Below, one piece after another: positions 1 to 13,470 of a stretch of 64,000 nucleotides of DNA. The stretch lies in the NCBI RefSeq assembly GCF_009389715.1, contig NC_052399.1:2124938-2188937 (forward strand). Direction: 5' to 3'. The notes below the pieces were generated by a model. The model did no database searches, was not told the origin of the DNA, and worked only from the letters and a program-made list of their open reading frames with translations. A program made the translations under genes and the position numbers. Within the stretch, counting starts at the first letter, position 1; the number at the start of each line of letters is the position of its first letter. The DNA comes from Phoenix dactylifera. Lineage: Eukaryota; Streptophyta; Magnoliopsida; Arecales; Arecaceae.

Positions 1-83
1 TGCTGTTGTCTGCACCATGATTTTCACTAAGGTGGTTTGCTGAAGGGCATTTCATATTGATTTCTCCTTTGTCCTTTGTTTAG

Positions 84-549
84 ATTTCGCTATGGGATTA
101 TATAATCCGTGATAAGGATCATGCAAAGTTCCAAGCACAGGTTGCCAGCAAATATCCCTTGATCGATCAGGCAAGTTTTTTCAGAATCGATACCTCCTTC
201 AGTACTCATAGTGCGAAATATAATCAAGAATGTACATTACAATCTTAATACACAGTATGTTACCCGACTGTTTTGACATGACAATTGAGATTTTTTTTAA
301 GAAAGGGAGCTCTCTCTTGATCTAAAAGAAAGATGTCAAAAAGATTTCTTAGACTAATTCATAATACTTAAATCCATGAGATTGGCTATCAAGAAACTAA
401 TGGTTTACATTTATTTCGTCCAGGGAAGCAACCTTCGTGGTAAGAAAGTTGAATTTGTTCTCCACTGGCATGTTATGCCCAGTACAGGTAGAATGATTGT
501 AGATAAGATGGCCTTGTCCAAATTCTATCTACCTGAGGCTTATACATAG
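84..549 (+). CDS. SPCS3: Signal peptidase complex subunit 3 (SPC22/23), C-terminal part
   Basis: The last two exons of SPCS3 are present, exons 84-170 and 424-549; the 5' part lies off the window. SPCS3 is the ER-membrane accessory subunit of the signal peptidase complex, with one N-terminal membrane segment and a lumenal domain. Exon 84-170 reads ISLWDYIIRDKDHAKFQAQV onward and ends in LIDQ. The next exon begins GSNLRGKKVEFVLHWHVMP and ends LPEAYT-stop, matching the family's C-terminal block (LHWHVMP.TG). The phase is closed only if the intron starts at 171 with GC (CAG/GCAAGT), so this is a GC-AG intron. The acceptor before exon 424 is AG at 422-423. The gene is tail-to-tail with the TKPR2 gene. 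Family identity is secure; the start is not visible. Confidence 0.9.
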
Positions 550-2825
550 TTTACAGCATGTCCCATTCCTCACTGATTGTCTGTGATAATTCATGGGTAC
601 TATAGTCCGATCTTAGGTGAACTTCTGATTAAGTGTATTCTTTCTGGATGCCTATTGTTCTCTTTCTCAAAATCAATTTTGTTAAGTGTATTCTTTCTGG
701 ATGCCTATTGTTTTCTTTCTCAAAATCAATTATGTTGCATCCCTTGAGTAGAGACATTAATAATTATCAGTGGGCTCTCGTACTACATCAAAGTTAGCGT
801 ATGCTCATGCCATAGCCATTTCACTTGATGCTCGTAACTCCCAGAGGCTTTATCGAGTGTGTAGTGTCAGTAGATTGCATGTGGTGCTCAGCAATCTAAA
901 TAAACTGATACACTATTACAAGTTTGTTTAATATACTGCAAGTACGTATTTATTTGTGATGGTACTAGAGTTAAAGCAGCTCTCCAGCTGAAAGAGGCGA
1001 TGGCTTTCTCCCGCTGATTGTCTCACAGGGCCAATCACCTCTTTAGAGAGAAAAAAAAAGCAGGAAAAAAAAGCTTGATGCCTTCTAATTATGATGGTGC
1101 TTGATAAACCCAATCTAACTTGCACGTCGTGAATCAGATCTCTCTCTTTTTTTTAGCATGGGTTGAGTCCTGTGGACTGCATTATAAAATTTACTATCTT
1201 AATATTAAGATGATCTGAAAACTTTCATATTTATTTTAATTTTCCCTAAGTTATTCGAGATGACTTGAGTCAAGCTAAAATAGCCAATAACATATATCTA
1301 TTTATTAACCAATTGGCTTTTTAAATTTGACTCATTTATCTTATAGCCAGTAATCGTAGCATCTGGAGGTGCCTACAAGGCTAACCATATCTTTCATGGT
1401 CTATCTTAGTTTTGCATAATCCTACTATTGATTGAAAACTCCCAGGCAAATCTATAAAAGTTTTTCTTTTCTTTTTGAGAAAGTACAGATTTATTATGGA
1501 CTGACATTAGATTGGGAGTTGTGGAGTTACTAGTATATGGCTATCTTTATCACGCAAATGTTTTATTGGCGAGATGTTGTCTGTTACAATAGCCTATTCT
1601 GTAAATGTTTATTGATTATTTATTTTTGCTTTTTAAGCAATTTCTATATTTATCATATTTTCTTTTTAAATTTTTGATTGTTCAACCTCTAAATTTATCT
1701 GAGTTACGAAATGAACTAAAATTCATCTCCCGTGACTACTGCCGAAGCCACCCACCCAAGTACCTAGATGGGTCCCAGGAATTGCGTTGAAATATTCCAG
1801 AATAAAACATTTAAATAATCCAACCCCTAATCTTTTACTTGGTATGTCTAACCAGAGTTCTAATATCTGCTACAAAACCAATTCCCCCAACACCAATTAC
1901 CGGTGCTCTAATTCTCCCTCCCCATCACATTAAATCCACCATATTATTCAGGAAAACACGAAAACAAATTAGCTTATACTCCACTTCTAGTTTCCGAGTT
2001 CCAACATATGTGGAAGCCAGTAGATTAGGAACATGGGCCAACGGTCGCGTGGAAATTTCGAGTCAGACCTCGTTTTGGTGTTGGTCGCAATCTCATACGG
2101 AATCATATAGACTGGTGGTTAAGCAGCAGCATCAGCCACCAAGGGACTAATAAACGCACCTGGAAGGCAAGGTTTTCAAAGATGGCCGATGTCTCCGGCC
2201 ATCCCCAAGACCTGGCTTCCTAGGTTCACCCAAGCAGTAGTTGACTGAATTAAAGTGTGATCCCATTGTTGTGTCACAACATTAGAATTTCCGGAGCATG
2301 TCATTGTCACTAGTTAACTTTCATGTAATTTGAAAACAAGCATTTGGAAATTTTCTTTGGGAAGTTGGTGTAGAGATTACACTGACTTAAACCTACCAGT
2401 CTTCTTGGTCTTTGTAAACTATACACCAATTACTATAGAGATAACACCGACCCAAACTTACCAGTCTTCTCTCCCACTTTCTATCTTTCCTCAATTTCTA
2501 GAGTCTTTGGTCCAAAGCTCACCGTGGAATTACCTATTTTAACATGGGATTTAGCAGAGAGCTCAAACTTTGGCTTCACAAAGGAAGTCAATCAAGGTTC
2601 CTAGAATGATGGGATCACAGGTTAAAAAAAAAAATTATGTTCTCAAACCTTTCTAGTCCGAACTCCGGGAGATCATCAATAATGGATATTAATATTAAGC
2701 GAACAACTTCATCTGCAAATCAAACCAAACTCATAATGATAATGCTACTGGAGAAGTATCTTAAAATTGACATGCATTGCTGTTCTTAGGTGCAAGATGG
2801 CCATGATAGGCGGCTTTCGATAACC
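550..2825. other. Intergenic, SPCS3 to TKPR2 (tail to tail)
   Basis: AT-rich sequence with no credible coding frame. It holds a 53-bp tandem duplication (629-734) and a degraded duplication with a period of about 65 bp (about 2369-2500). The 3' UTRs of both flanking genes must lie here. I see nothing else. Confidence 0.6.
629..734. repeat. 53-bp tandem duplication
   Basis: Two copies, starting at 629 and 682, of a unit that begins TTAAGTGTATTCTTTCTGGA. They differ at only a few bases, so the duplication is fairly recent. Confidence 0.9.
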
Positions 2826-4687
2826 TCACAGAAATTTCTTCTCTTGGAAACTCTTAATGCAGTCATCAAACATCTGGGGAAGAGTTTTGAATCGCGGAAA
2901 CCCCAGTTCTCTTATCTTGGTGGTGTCCATGCTGTGTGGGTTGCTATTTCCTTTCTGATCGCCACATCTAGTATACACCAACATCAAATTAGGAAGAGAA
3001 TCTCATAATTATAGAACAAGAAAGGACTCAAAATGAAGAAAACCAAAGGGGAGTCTCACTTATTTGGGATTGGATAGTATGGATATTTGGCCCTGAGCAT
3101 CTCAACTATCTCAGACCAGTGAGCGACGCTGCTCGAACAAACAAGCCTTCCTGAGGCTCTGCTATCCTCCATTGCCAGAATGTGGCCGAGGACCACATCA
3201 TCAATGTGAACAAATCCTACTGCCATGTTTGGATAATCAGGGCAATCTCCTGGATGTCGATGACCAAATTGGATTATAAATAAGATAAACAAGTGTATCA
3301 TATGTTTATGATATCACGAAACCAGTAAGAACGTGATATCTGAACATATATATACATGCTTTGAGCTAGGATTACATGTTCAACCTTTTAACAACGAGAG
3401 TATCATAAGGAGGGTGCTTGTGGGCTGTGGCGCAAGCAATGGTCCGACAACAAAAGATGGGTTCACGACCACAAGATCGAGTTGAAAATCCTTGGATAGT
3501 CTCCAGGCCTCTTTCTCAGCGAGCGTCTTCGCATAAGCATACCACAGCTGCCATTCAAATAAATACGTATCTAATAATCCAATTCGAATGATGAATTGAT
3601 GCTGTTTAATCTAAGCGATAGCACAGTGCGGGCAACTAAAGTCCCAATTAAAGTCATCCTACTCGAGCAATAACACAGGATACTGAATGGTATTTCCATT
3701 CTATTCCACCATTCAAACTCCAATCTGTGCATGAAGTGTGGAGTAGAGGGCGAAGCATTTCACATCAGATACTAGTAGAGACTATTTAGACCAAAATACT
3801 AAAAGGAAGATGAAGCATTACGCTGTATCTCTTGCAGTAGTCTAAGTCACTCCAGATCGACTCATCGAGCGGGGAAGCCTGAGTAGCATCGTCTCGATAC
3901 CTGATGGAAGAGCATGAAGAGGTGAGCACAACACGGCGCACGGAACTCGCTTTAGAGCAGGATTTGAGCACATTTGCTGTGCCTTTCACGGCTGGATTAA
4001 TTAACTTTTCCTGCGAACAATTTTGACATGATGAATTATAACAAAGCAATCAAATTAAAGAAAGGTCTCATATAAAGGAATATTAGATATAGGGGATATA
4101 TAGCAGCGTTATATCTACCGTTGAGTGCTGGATATAGTCAGTATAGCTTATGAGTTTTTCTCCTATAATTAACAATGCTCAGCCACAGAGCAGAGGAAGC
4201 GCTCAAAAAAGGATCAGAAAGACTTTCAAAAACCACTTAGGTGCCAATATTTCTAGCTGAGGACAAGGGATCTACCTTTTTAGATTTATAAGAAGAACTT
4301 AGATACGACCATTAATTTGGATCTACCTCGATGTTTGGGTCATTGGAAACAAAAACAGGGCACGCCGTGTGGAAGACTCCATCAACCCCGTTCACGGCCT
4401 CGTCAAAACTTCCCTCCACCAGTAGATCAGCCTTCACCAACCTGAGCCTCTCCTCGGCTCCATCCAAGCTCCGCAGAAACCCGACCCTGGACTCATCCCC
4501 TAATAAGACAACTCTTGAGAGCCTCAGTATGAGGAGGAGGGGAAAAAATTCCGAGTGGGAGGCATCTAAGAGCTCAAGTACCTGGATCTCTGACGGTGGC
4601 CCGAACGGTGTAGCCCCTGGCCAGCAGCTCTTTGACGAGGTAAGCGGCTATGAAGCCAGTCCCCCCGGTCACACAGTATTCCGGCAT
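2826..4687 (-). CDS. TKPR2: Tetraketide alpha-pyrone reductase 2-like (CCR-like SDR)
   Basis: Six exons read on the minus strand: 4582-4687, 4327-4499, 3822-4010, 3385-3547, 3060-3249, 2826-2967. All introns are GT-AG and the phases close to 963 nt, 320 aa. The start is [14 protein letters not shown] (ATG at 4687). It is an extended short-chain dehydrogenase: NADP(H)-binding GGTGFIA at residues 8-14, Arg33 in TVRDP, the SSCSS strand near 124-128, and catalytic Tyr159-x3-Lys163 (YAYAK). Length, GFVHIDDVV and the C-terminal blocks HSMDT and MFDDCI fit Arabidopsis TKPR2/CCRL6 better than true lignin CCR. TKPR2 reduces the keto group of tetraketide alpha-pyrones made from fatty acyl-CoA in tapetum cells, feeding sporopollenin synthesis. 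A TATA-like stretch lies near 4803-4815. The reading frame looks intact. The alternative is another CCR-like reductase. Confidence 0.9.
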
Positions 4688-7600
4688 CCTCTCGCCGATC
4701 CTCGATGCTTTCTTCTCCAATTTCTCGCACGCTCTGCCTCTCTTTCTCTGCAGACCCCTCTGTTTGCTGATTGGAACCCGTGGTTGCCTTGGTCCGAGCC
4801 TTTATGTATATTATTATGCTTTTGTCGTTTGGCATGAGTTGGGTTCTGATGCAGGTGAGTCACGAGAGGGGTGGTGGTGTCGTAGTTTGGCTCGCGCGTC
4901 GTGCATGGATACTATATCATGGCTATCGCGTAATATCTATGCTGATAGCCGTGATTGTGGAATCCAATTGCCCAGTTCGGGACCTGAACTTAAGAAGGAT
5001 ATATCGAGGCTCTTGTCAATTGGTATGCATCACTGAGCCAGTTAAGTGTGGCTGATTTAGCTCAGCTTAGTATTTCTTTTTTCTTTTTATGTAACGTGAA
5101 TGTGGAAAAAATTGATTACATTCAATTTAGCTCAGATTAGTGAGGTCTCCCCATTTACTGAATGGTTTTTAGGTTTCATAGTTAGTCCTATAAAATCAAG
5201 GTTGCAAAGCTTGTATACAACTAAGATGGCTTATTATTATCTAAGATTATTTATAAGGCGATTGTACTTGTTTATATTTCATTCGCATCCGCCTGCCTCT
5301 ATCACTTGTCATTAGATTCTAGCAAGCAGCGCTTTAGATACCAGAAAGGAGATCCAAAGAGTCGCCCTTCTGTCTAACACTGAAGCGATATGTTCAGATC
5401 ATGTTCCAGACAGTGACAGGGATAGGTGCCAAAATTTCTCGAAAGTTGCGCAAGAGGATATGGCTTTAAAAAGGGAAGATTCGGAGAGGAGCCGAGAAAA
5501 CAGGTAAAAGGTCATGCCCCTTTAGAAAAACCTTATTGACTGACCTCATCAGCGACCAAATTAAGGCAATAAACGAGCACCCAATGGGGACTGAGGGGCG
5601 AGAACCAAAAGTCAAAAAGAAATATATGAGGTGCCTGTATATCGCCCTCCATCTACATAATACTATATTTGAGCTGACGTAGTGATCCATATAATATATG
5701 CTTTTATCTGTCAGAGCCATGCAATTAAATAAATATTGACTTTTTAAGGAAGGTTTCAATAAACATATTAACATATTAACAATAGTAATGATTATCTTTA
5801 AGCTAATTTTAACATATTAACAATATTACCTTTCTTTACTATAAATGTTTTAAGCTTAAAGTATATCCCATAAACATAATTCAAGCTTTCAATAAATCTC
5901 TTAAATGAGATGTTTGTGAACAACTCCAGCTTGGCTTGAGTATAAATCAAGTTGATCTTGTGCTAGGCCTAGCTTGCTTAAGCTTGACTTGTTTATTCTC
6001 TTAATTAAATGCAACGTCCGTGGCTTTGTATATGTTTTCAAGAATAAATTTTGTAGAAATGAAAGATATATATACTCATATTGAATGCTAAGAAGAAATC
6101 TTTCAGAGAGTGGTCAAGAGTAGCGGCTAGAAGCTAGGTTGTATCCTTGTATGTATATTTGGACCTGATCTTTTCATCAGCCATGGTTTAGAATTTTATG
6201 AAACATTAAATGTCTGTGTTTCTAGTGCTAAAGCATTTCCTTGTCATAGAAAATACACATCAAGGCTTTTGAAGCTTAATATCTGGGACATCTCTATGGG
6301 TGGCAGATGCCAAAATGAATGGAGATTCCAGTTAATTTCAACTAAGATGAAAAGCTAGAAAATTTGAAAAGAACATAATCTGTGACGTTGACTGATAGAT
6401 TAGACATTTAAGTGCTAGCTGCTGTATTAAAATAAAGATACATTATAATTTAATAATTAAAAAAACCAGATCGTAAAAGAAAGGTTGGAAACAACATATT
6501 AACATACGGCTGATATCTTGAGGTCATATTAGACGATAGCGGTCGAGGTAAAGGCCAATATATTATATACCAATTGCCGGGTGTCTATATAAATATAAAT
6601 TCATATCTTGGCTAAAATGGAAATTTTGATACACATAATAGAGTTCTGGTAGATGAGGATGCTAGCTTTATCCATTAGAAATTTAAATATCCTACTCTTT
6701 TCAGAAAAAAAAGAAAAGGAAAAGAAAAATTCATGGCACTGAAGCTGAGTAAGTGGTGTGACTGTCATAGGCAGTAGAGAAACTCAACGCCCAGTCCTCT
6801 TTTTTGACTGCCAATTTGCACTACTTCGAACACAATTAGCATTTTATGTTTCATCTTTTATGCATTTCCGATCGGAAAAAAAAGAAGATAATTGCTTGAA
6901 AAACTTGTGAAATTCATCTGATGGGCTTTTCTTTCCATTGAATAGGAATCGCCAGGTCTACAATAATAGCTGCTTGCCTCCTTCGATGAAGACAGATTGA
7001 TTGCTAGCTTTAGTATAGTTAGGCTCGTTTTGGCATGCGTAAATACTAGTTTCATTATATATATATATATATATAAAGATAGAGTTTTACTTTTAAAAAA
7101 AACATAAAATGGCAGTTAACATATGCTCACAACCGATAAGGTTTAGTAGCTACGCGTAACTGTAAGGAAGTTGCCATTGCAGGGCAAATCCTTGGAGCTC
7201 GGTCATTTAATGCTTTGCATGTACTGCAGCATTGTCCCAGATGCTGTGAGTAATCATTTTGGATATTTCCATGGAGCTATGGCCGTCACGTTCGGGCATC
7301 AAATAGAATGGTAGTTTTGTATCAACATTCCAGTACTCCAACTAGCAGCAAGGAACCTAGAAACGAACCAACGGGCAAATGTTTTGAAGGATCGGTCAGT
7401 AGGGAGACCCAACCACTTGCTTGCACCCTGTAGGACGAGACCATGCACCAAAACCTCAATATTGCATGCCAACTGCTACCCTGTATTCATGTCCTCAGTA
7501 CGTACGTACGTCTTTCTGTCCTTTAAATAGTCGGTACGGTAGTGGTAAAGGTATGTACTCACAAATGATTACCTCGAAAAGCTCAAAAAAATCTACACAA

Positions 7601-8173
7601 GTATCATGCACAGTGGATGAGATGTACTCCAATTATGACACCATCCATCAAATTTTGCTATTTAAATGCCCTAGATCATGCCTGAAATACTTCCATTTAC
7701 AAGCATCTGCATGGTTTTATTTCGTTCTTTTCCTATTTGATGTGAGTTAAGTAACTAATGATATATAAGTGGTTTGCCAACACAACTGCAAAACAAACGT
7801 TCTACCATCGGCCATCCATGTCAAGTTGATTCGTGCATCTATTCTTCTTCTTCTTTTTTTTTTGGAATAATTCGAGCATGTATTCAAAGTGATAATTGTA
7901 TCATAGGATACAAAGAGTTCTTCTATTAGAACTCAGTGATAGCCAAAAAAATATAATTGTGTCATGGGAACAAACTGGCTGCACTGCCATCCACCTTGTT
8001 TCCCTCACTTGGCCTTCCTAAATCCTAGCTAATACAAGTACATTGCTAACCTTAGGAAAAGACCACAATCTACCTTTCATTTAAGGCTTCAAACTAATAT
8101 TGAGAGAGGCTTCAAACTAATATTAAGAATCTCTCACTTAATATTCACTACTTCAATATTAAGCAATATCAGG
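4688..8173. other. Intergenic, upstream of TKPR2 and downstream of the MYB gene
   Basis: TKPR2 promoter side plus MYB 3' side. It is AT-rich and contains only short chance frames. A TA run lies at about 7055-7075 and a 23-bp tandem duplication at 8084-8129. No transposon ends or coding domains were recognised. Confidence 0.55.
8084..8129. repeat. 23-bp tandem duplication
   Basis: Two copies, at 8084 and 8107, of a unit starting AGGCTTCAAACTAATATT, just downstream of the MYB stop codon and so probably in or near its 3' UTR. Confidence 0.8.
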
Positions 8174-10238
8174 TTAGCTAAAGAGGAGGAGTGTCGGTTT
8201 GGTTGCATTCCCTAGTTCCGATGGTGCCTTCAACTCTTCGGATTCTTGCCTCCACTCCATAACTGTAGTAGGCGGAGAAGGAGCGGACTTAGTGAGATCA
8301 AGGTTCAAGTCAGGCAACATGTAGGCATCGTCCTCCAGGCAGCTCGCAGTATCAGACACCCGATCATTCTCCGTCGCCGAGTTCAGTTGCTGGCATTCCC
8401 TGCGTTCGTGGCTCGCAGGACCGCCTAATAACGTTACATTCCTCGAGCTTTGAGGCTGGCGGAGAGGGACGCTCTGGCTGACGCGATGGTTGTTGGGATC
8501 GATCCCCATACTTATGAGCTTCCTCCTAAGATGAGAGTTCCAATAATTCTTCACCTCGTTGTCTGTTCGTCCAGGCAGCCTTCCAGCTATCAGCGACCAC
8601 CTAAAGCCAAAAGATCATAAGATGAAATAAAATCAGTAAATCAGTATATGCTTACTTCTGGTATCTTTTGAACAAGGTTGTATACATCACTGGAGCATAT
8701 GGTGTGCTTCATTTGCATCACTGAGGTCCTATATATGTCATATTTCATGCAAGGATGTGAATAAAAAAAATATGCATGCACTACGTGATGTCCTCACTAT
8801 GAGAATATAATTGATTTTTTTTTTTTTTGTAGGAATTATGTGACACGACGACACCACCGGAGTGCAATGCCTCCACCTCTGCCTCGAGCAACGGCAATTT
8901 CCTCGTCTACATAAAACCAGATGAAGAAGGGATCCTTGGTGCAGCGGTGCTAGGCTCCCTCTCCTCTTCTCATAGGCTAATCTGCAAAGGGCCAAATGAT
9001 CCTACCTTTATATAGGAACACACTCAAAAATGAGTGCCAATATCCTGTTCTTCCAATGAAAATTTGCCTTCAAAGGTTAGACACTCCATTATCGATCCTC
9101 TTTGCCTGATAACCCAAATCAATGTTACTAAATGTATCCAATTTCATTACTCATTTTGATTTAACGAACAACAATTTCAGTCTTGCACCTTACAAAGATA
9201 ATAATAAAGCCAAAAAAAATTAATATGTAGGTTATAGCAAAAATCTGCACCTATTAATCGCATTTTCCATGAACAGTAATTTGAAGTGAGGCTCCTAACT
9301 GTATGTATGTGCGCTCATGGTGATCCTACTACACATCCTAGTATATCTCTAGAACTACAAATGAAGAGATCCCAACAGCTATACACCTCAAAACCATCTA
9401 TGTCGAATATTCACCTTGCAGGAAGAAAAATAAAGGACCTCATGAAACCCTATGAGACTACAGGCCAGGTCGCAAATAAATATAAACTTGGAAAAAAAAG
9501 CTTCAGGCAGCTTAATCTATTCACCAGAGAACATTGCCCTTATCAGCATGCTATATAGCTATCACACTGGACAAGATCCAATTAGAAAGAAACCTCCACA
9601 AGCTACCTCAAGGTAGTTGGTTGCTTAAAAATTAATGTTCTTACGGATACCTAGCTCGACAGGTAAATTCAAGGTGCTGCACTAATACGTTGTGTCCATG
9701 CATGTTCAGAAGTCTTATAAGTAGCAATATGATTTACCATTTACATCATGATTCTGATGTTATGTTCTGATCATTAGGAATGGAAGCCCTAAGCCATACA
9801 ATGTAAATAAAAAAAAAAATACGACTGAGTATGATGAAACTCTTAATTTCTACAAATCCTTTAGTATTAATATTACTGCTTCTTCATTGAAAGCTGAGCA
9901 TACCGATTGCCAAGAAGAGCGTGGAGCTTAATGATGAGGTCCTCTTCATCCTCCTCAAAGTTCCCTCTCTTAACGTTGGGCCGTAGGTAGTTTATCCATC
10001 GCAGCCTACAACTCTTACCGCACCGAAGCAGTCCTAAGAAGAGTAGGAACAATTAGCCAAGGAACCCATGAAATCATTCATAACACTCGGACTTGAGGTG
10101 TGCAACACCTGCAGCCTTGGGGAGTGATCCCCAAGAACCTTCTCCATGGGCGCGGATGTAGTTAATGAGTTTCTCGTCCTCCTGCTTCGTCCATGCTCCC
10201 TTGTTGGTGTCTTGCTTATCACAACAAGGCTTCCTCAT
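8174..10238 (-). CDS. R2R3-MYB transcription factor, subgroup 4 repressor type
   Basis: Three exons on the minus strand: 10109-10238, 9904-10033, 8174-8600. They are in phase, 687 nt, 228 aa, with introns at the usual R2R3-MYB positions. R2 spans about residues 13-63 and R3 about 66-114. The bHLH-interaction signature DLx2Kx3Lx6Lx3R is complete (Asp75 to Arg94). After R3 come the subgroup-4 C1 motif ([12 protein letters not shown]) and a C2/EAR repression motif (PDLNLDL). Such proteins (AtMYB4 and FaMYB1 types) bind promoters of phenylpropanoid or flavonoid genes and repress them, alone or with bHLH partners. An oddity: the usual GCWRSLPKAAG of R2 reads [11 protein letters not shown], so a normally conserved Cys and Arg are changed. 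The N-terminus [16 protein letters not shown] is most like the FaMYB1 branch. Confidence 0.92.
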
Positions 10239-13200
10239 TGTTCTCCCTCTATTTGCGTGTCTGAGAGAGAGATGAGGAGGGAGAGAAAGATAAAGGGCCG
10301 AGGGTATGGAGCAGACGGCAAGGGCGAAGGATATATAATAAAGATTTTTGGGCTGTACAAAGATATGGAATGACTGAGACGAAGTTGACCATCGACCAGA
10401 AGAATGGTTGTTTGGGAGTGGGGGGTGAGGGGGAAGTGTGGTCTGTTAGTTGCGGTTAGAAGCCTTTGTTTTGTTTCAGGCTGCTAACAAAAACGATCCA
10501 AGATTTCTCCTTGGAGAGTGATGGAAGCCGGTTGGTCACACGTTCCGCGCTGACTGATAGCTTTCCCCATGTATCCGTACCCGTCTTATTTGTGCCCGTA
10601 GATGGGTTTGAGATCGGCTTTAATTAGGGTCTCGCTTTTGGAAGATTGAGGCTCGGAAGGCTTCATCTTTGGTACATGGTGTGCTTCATATCCATGATGA
10701 TTAATTTAAGTGATCGGTATAAATATAGCGTCATGAGATAATTGTCAAGCTATTGCATGGTTCAAGCATCCGCAAGGCCCTATATAGCTTAGATAAGGCA
10801 CCACAAGAACTGCAGCAGGAACAAAGGTTGAGATGGGTTACCCTAAGCCCCAGGAGAAATTGTTGGTCGGACTAGGTCGACCAACTCAACAGTGGACCAC
10901 TCTAACACTAACGGACATTTGTAATCATGGACAGAAAAAGGAGGAGGAGAGAACGGAGCAATACAGATGTTCGTTTGTAGTTAGATTGGTCCGAGCAATA
11001 CAGGTGTTCTTGACCTAGTATAAAACTTAGAGCCACCTAAGTTGACAAGTTGATCTATTGGATCAGACTCAAGCATTGCTAACCATGCAAGAATTGGATG
11101 CTGATCCCTAATTATGATGGTTGGCTGTCGGTTGGCGGTCGGTCGCTGCAAAATTTTGTACGTATTGCGAGGCTAGCACGTTGCAAACCAACCGTCCACC
11201 TCCCACAAAATATGAAGCTTTAACCATTCAAAGATAAGATAGGTTCGCATATCACTACTTTTAGAAGAACAAATAGATAGAATACGATAGTTGCCAAATT
11301 TGGTTAGTTCATTACTTTTTTAAAAAAATCGATTTTCTCTTATTCTCGAAAAACTCACCTCTTAATATTATTGTAATGAGAATTGTATAATCTCCGGAGA
11401 TATTCCAAGCCCCGAGCTCTTGCTCATCCTTGGATTGATTAATAAGTTTCTTGATTCTATGGCATACAAATGAAGTACTAACATAGTTCAACACTTCAAC
11501 CACAATTTTTTGCTCATAGACATTTTTTTTTCTTTTTTGGTTTTTATGTACCCTCTACCTTCCAGTCTTCATACCAGACCAGTTTAAAAAAAGATCTCAG
11601 AACATGGACAAACGGGAGGATTTTACTTTCTTGCTGAACATGGATATCATGTGGAAGTGCAATCAAGCTAGCACCAAGGTGGTCAATCAATTTCACGTCC
11701 GACGAATAAAGGATTATGGACTGGTTGGTTGGACATAGCAAACCACCTTGGAAACTCCTGTTCTCCGCGCTACTAGATTGCAGAATATGGTGAAACTAGA
11801 ATTCCAGCCGACCACGAAGACAAGCGACCGATAAAGAGGTTATGCATCGTTCTCATTCATGGCATGAAATGACCCTTCGCTTCTGTTACTGGGTCAGCAA
11901 TTGTGGATAGGCTGGGCCGATTGGATATGGAGTAGTTTGGAATCCTCATCAAAGATATCCATCAAACAATAGCCTCTGATTGGATGGCTTTCTATTCGGT
12001 GGAGCATTTTTCTAACACTCTGCAGATTCATTTGACATCTGTTTCTTCACTATTTTATAATATTTTGTTTTTAATTTTATAAGATATATTCATACTCCGT
12101 ACGATGATGCAATTTTGTCTTCAACATGATGTTAAAAACAAAAAAAACAAAGCAACATGATATGTAAATATATTTTTATATTGTTTAATAGTTTAAGATA
12201 AAGAAACAAACTATATATAACAGCCAAAACTGAAATTTTGTATACCATATTAATAAATAATAATAACTTCTATTTATACGACTCAGAAGCAGTGCTATCT
12301 TCTATATGCATAATACATTGGGCTACAATTTATTTCAACTTAATGGAGGTTGCAGCTGAGAGCTTTCAACATGCATCTTGAATGTTAATTCTAGTATCAA
12401 ATACTTAATAACAAGATACCTTTAAAATACTTAAATATCATCGAACAATATTTTATCTAATTTATCAGTTTCGTTATCTTTGATTGATACTATCAAATTT
12501 ATTAAATTTACACAATAGTTAATCTCAAAATTCGTATATCGGCTGAGATATCAATATCTCTATTCCCGTTGACGAGGTTTTGAACCATGTTGATTTCTTT
12601 TAAAATTCTTCCATTTCTGTCGCAACTAAGATTAATCATAGAGATGCCTGTTCCCGCGGTCGGAGACCTTGGCGGGCCTGAACTGCGTCCTTCCAAGTGG
12701 CTAGTCCGTCTCCAGACCTGGCAGATCTCCATTGGATTAGATGGTGGAACCCACAGGTCTTATCCGTTGGGTCCCATGCTGCTATAACTTCTATTTCCAC
12801 AGCTCGTCATTGTATTCTTTTTCCCGGGTACAGACATGAGCACAAGCTTACTCCAACTCATCGTATTTGAGCAAGCAGAGGTTCGTCATCAGTCATGCAT
12901 GAAAGCTGCTTCCTGTTTTTGACTGGTACAAGTAAGCTCCATCTCTGCAACATCTGTTCTTGTTTTCTTCGAAAAAAGCCCAAAGACGAATATATCGCAT
13001 GCAGAACTTAGCATCTGTGGGATCCAACTTGGTCGGTAGATGGGGCTTCCACACAGTAACACAGGAGCCAGATCTTGCGTCTATAAGTTTTGTTCTTAAT
13101 GTAATAATGGTGGCATGATCATTTTAAACCCTCAACAGAGGCCTGAGTGGAAGCCGTATTGGTGTCTGTATGTCTCTGGAATCTTGAATTGCTAAACACA

Positions 13201-13470
13201 TATATGAATGTAACAGTTTCATGTCAGATAAGCATTTCTCCCTTCATATGGCATCCTGAATGCATGTAAATATATTTCTAGGTTATTCCAGTTCTTTTAT
13301 ATCAAAAATCTGGGAAGCATTTCAACCAGAAATGTTTTACACTATTGACTTTTGTAAAGCTTGGACTCATCAAGAGTATCTAATTTCAACAGAACTTGAT
13401 ATGTATGGAACCGCATTATTTCCTTTTTCGCTGATAAATGAATATATTCAGAATGAACTGTCAAAAAAAA
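10239..13470. other. Intergenic, MYB promoter side to 3' side of the DUF3326 gene
   Basis: The MYB promoter and, at the far end, the probable 3' UTR of the DUF3326 gene (about 13.1-13.47 kb). There are several short frames but no recognisable domain. No clear transposon termini were seen. Confidence 0.5.
10331..10340 (-). promoter_or_regulatory. Putative TATA box of the MYB gene
   Basis: A TATTATATAT stretch on the minus strand, about 93 bp upstream of the MYB start codon. It is followed by a CT-rich leader typical of plant 5' UTRs. This position would give a leader of roughly 60 nt. Confidence 0.45.

Noticed and set aside
8830-9000. GC-richer, coding-like patch in MYB intron 2
   Set aside because: Neither strand gives a recognisable domain, and MYB exons 2 and 3 join in phase without it.
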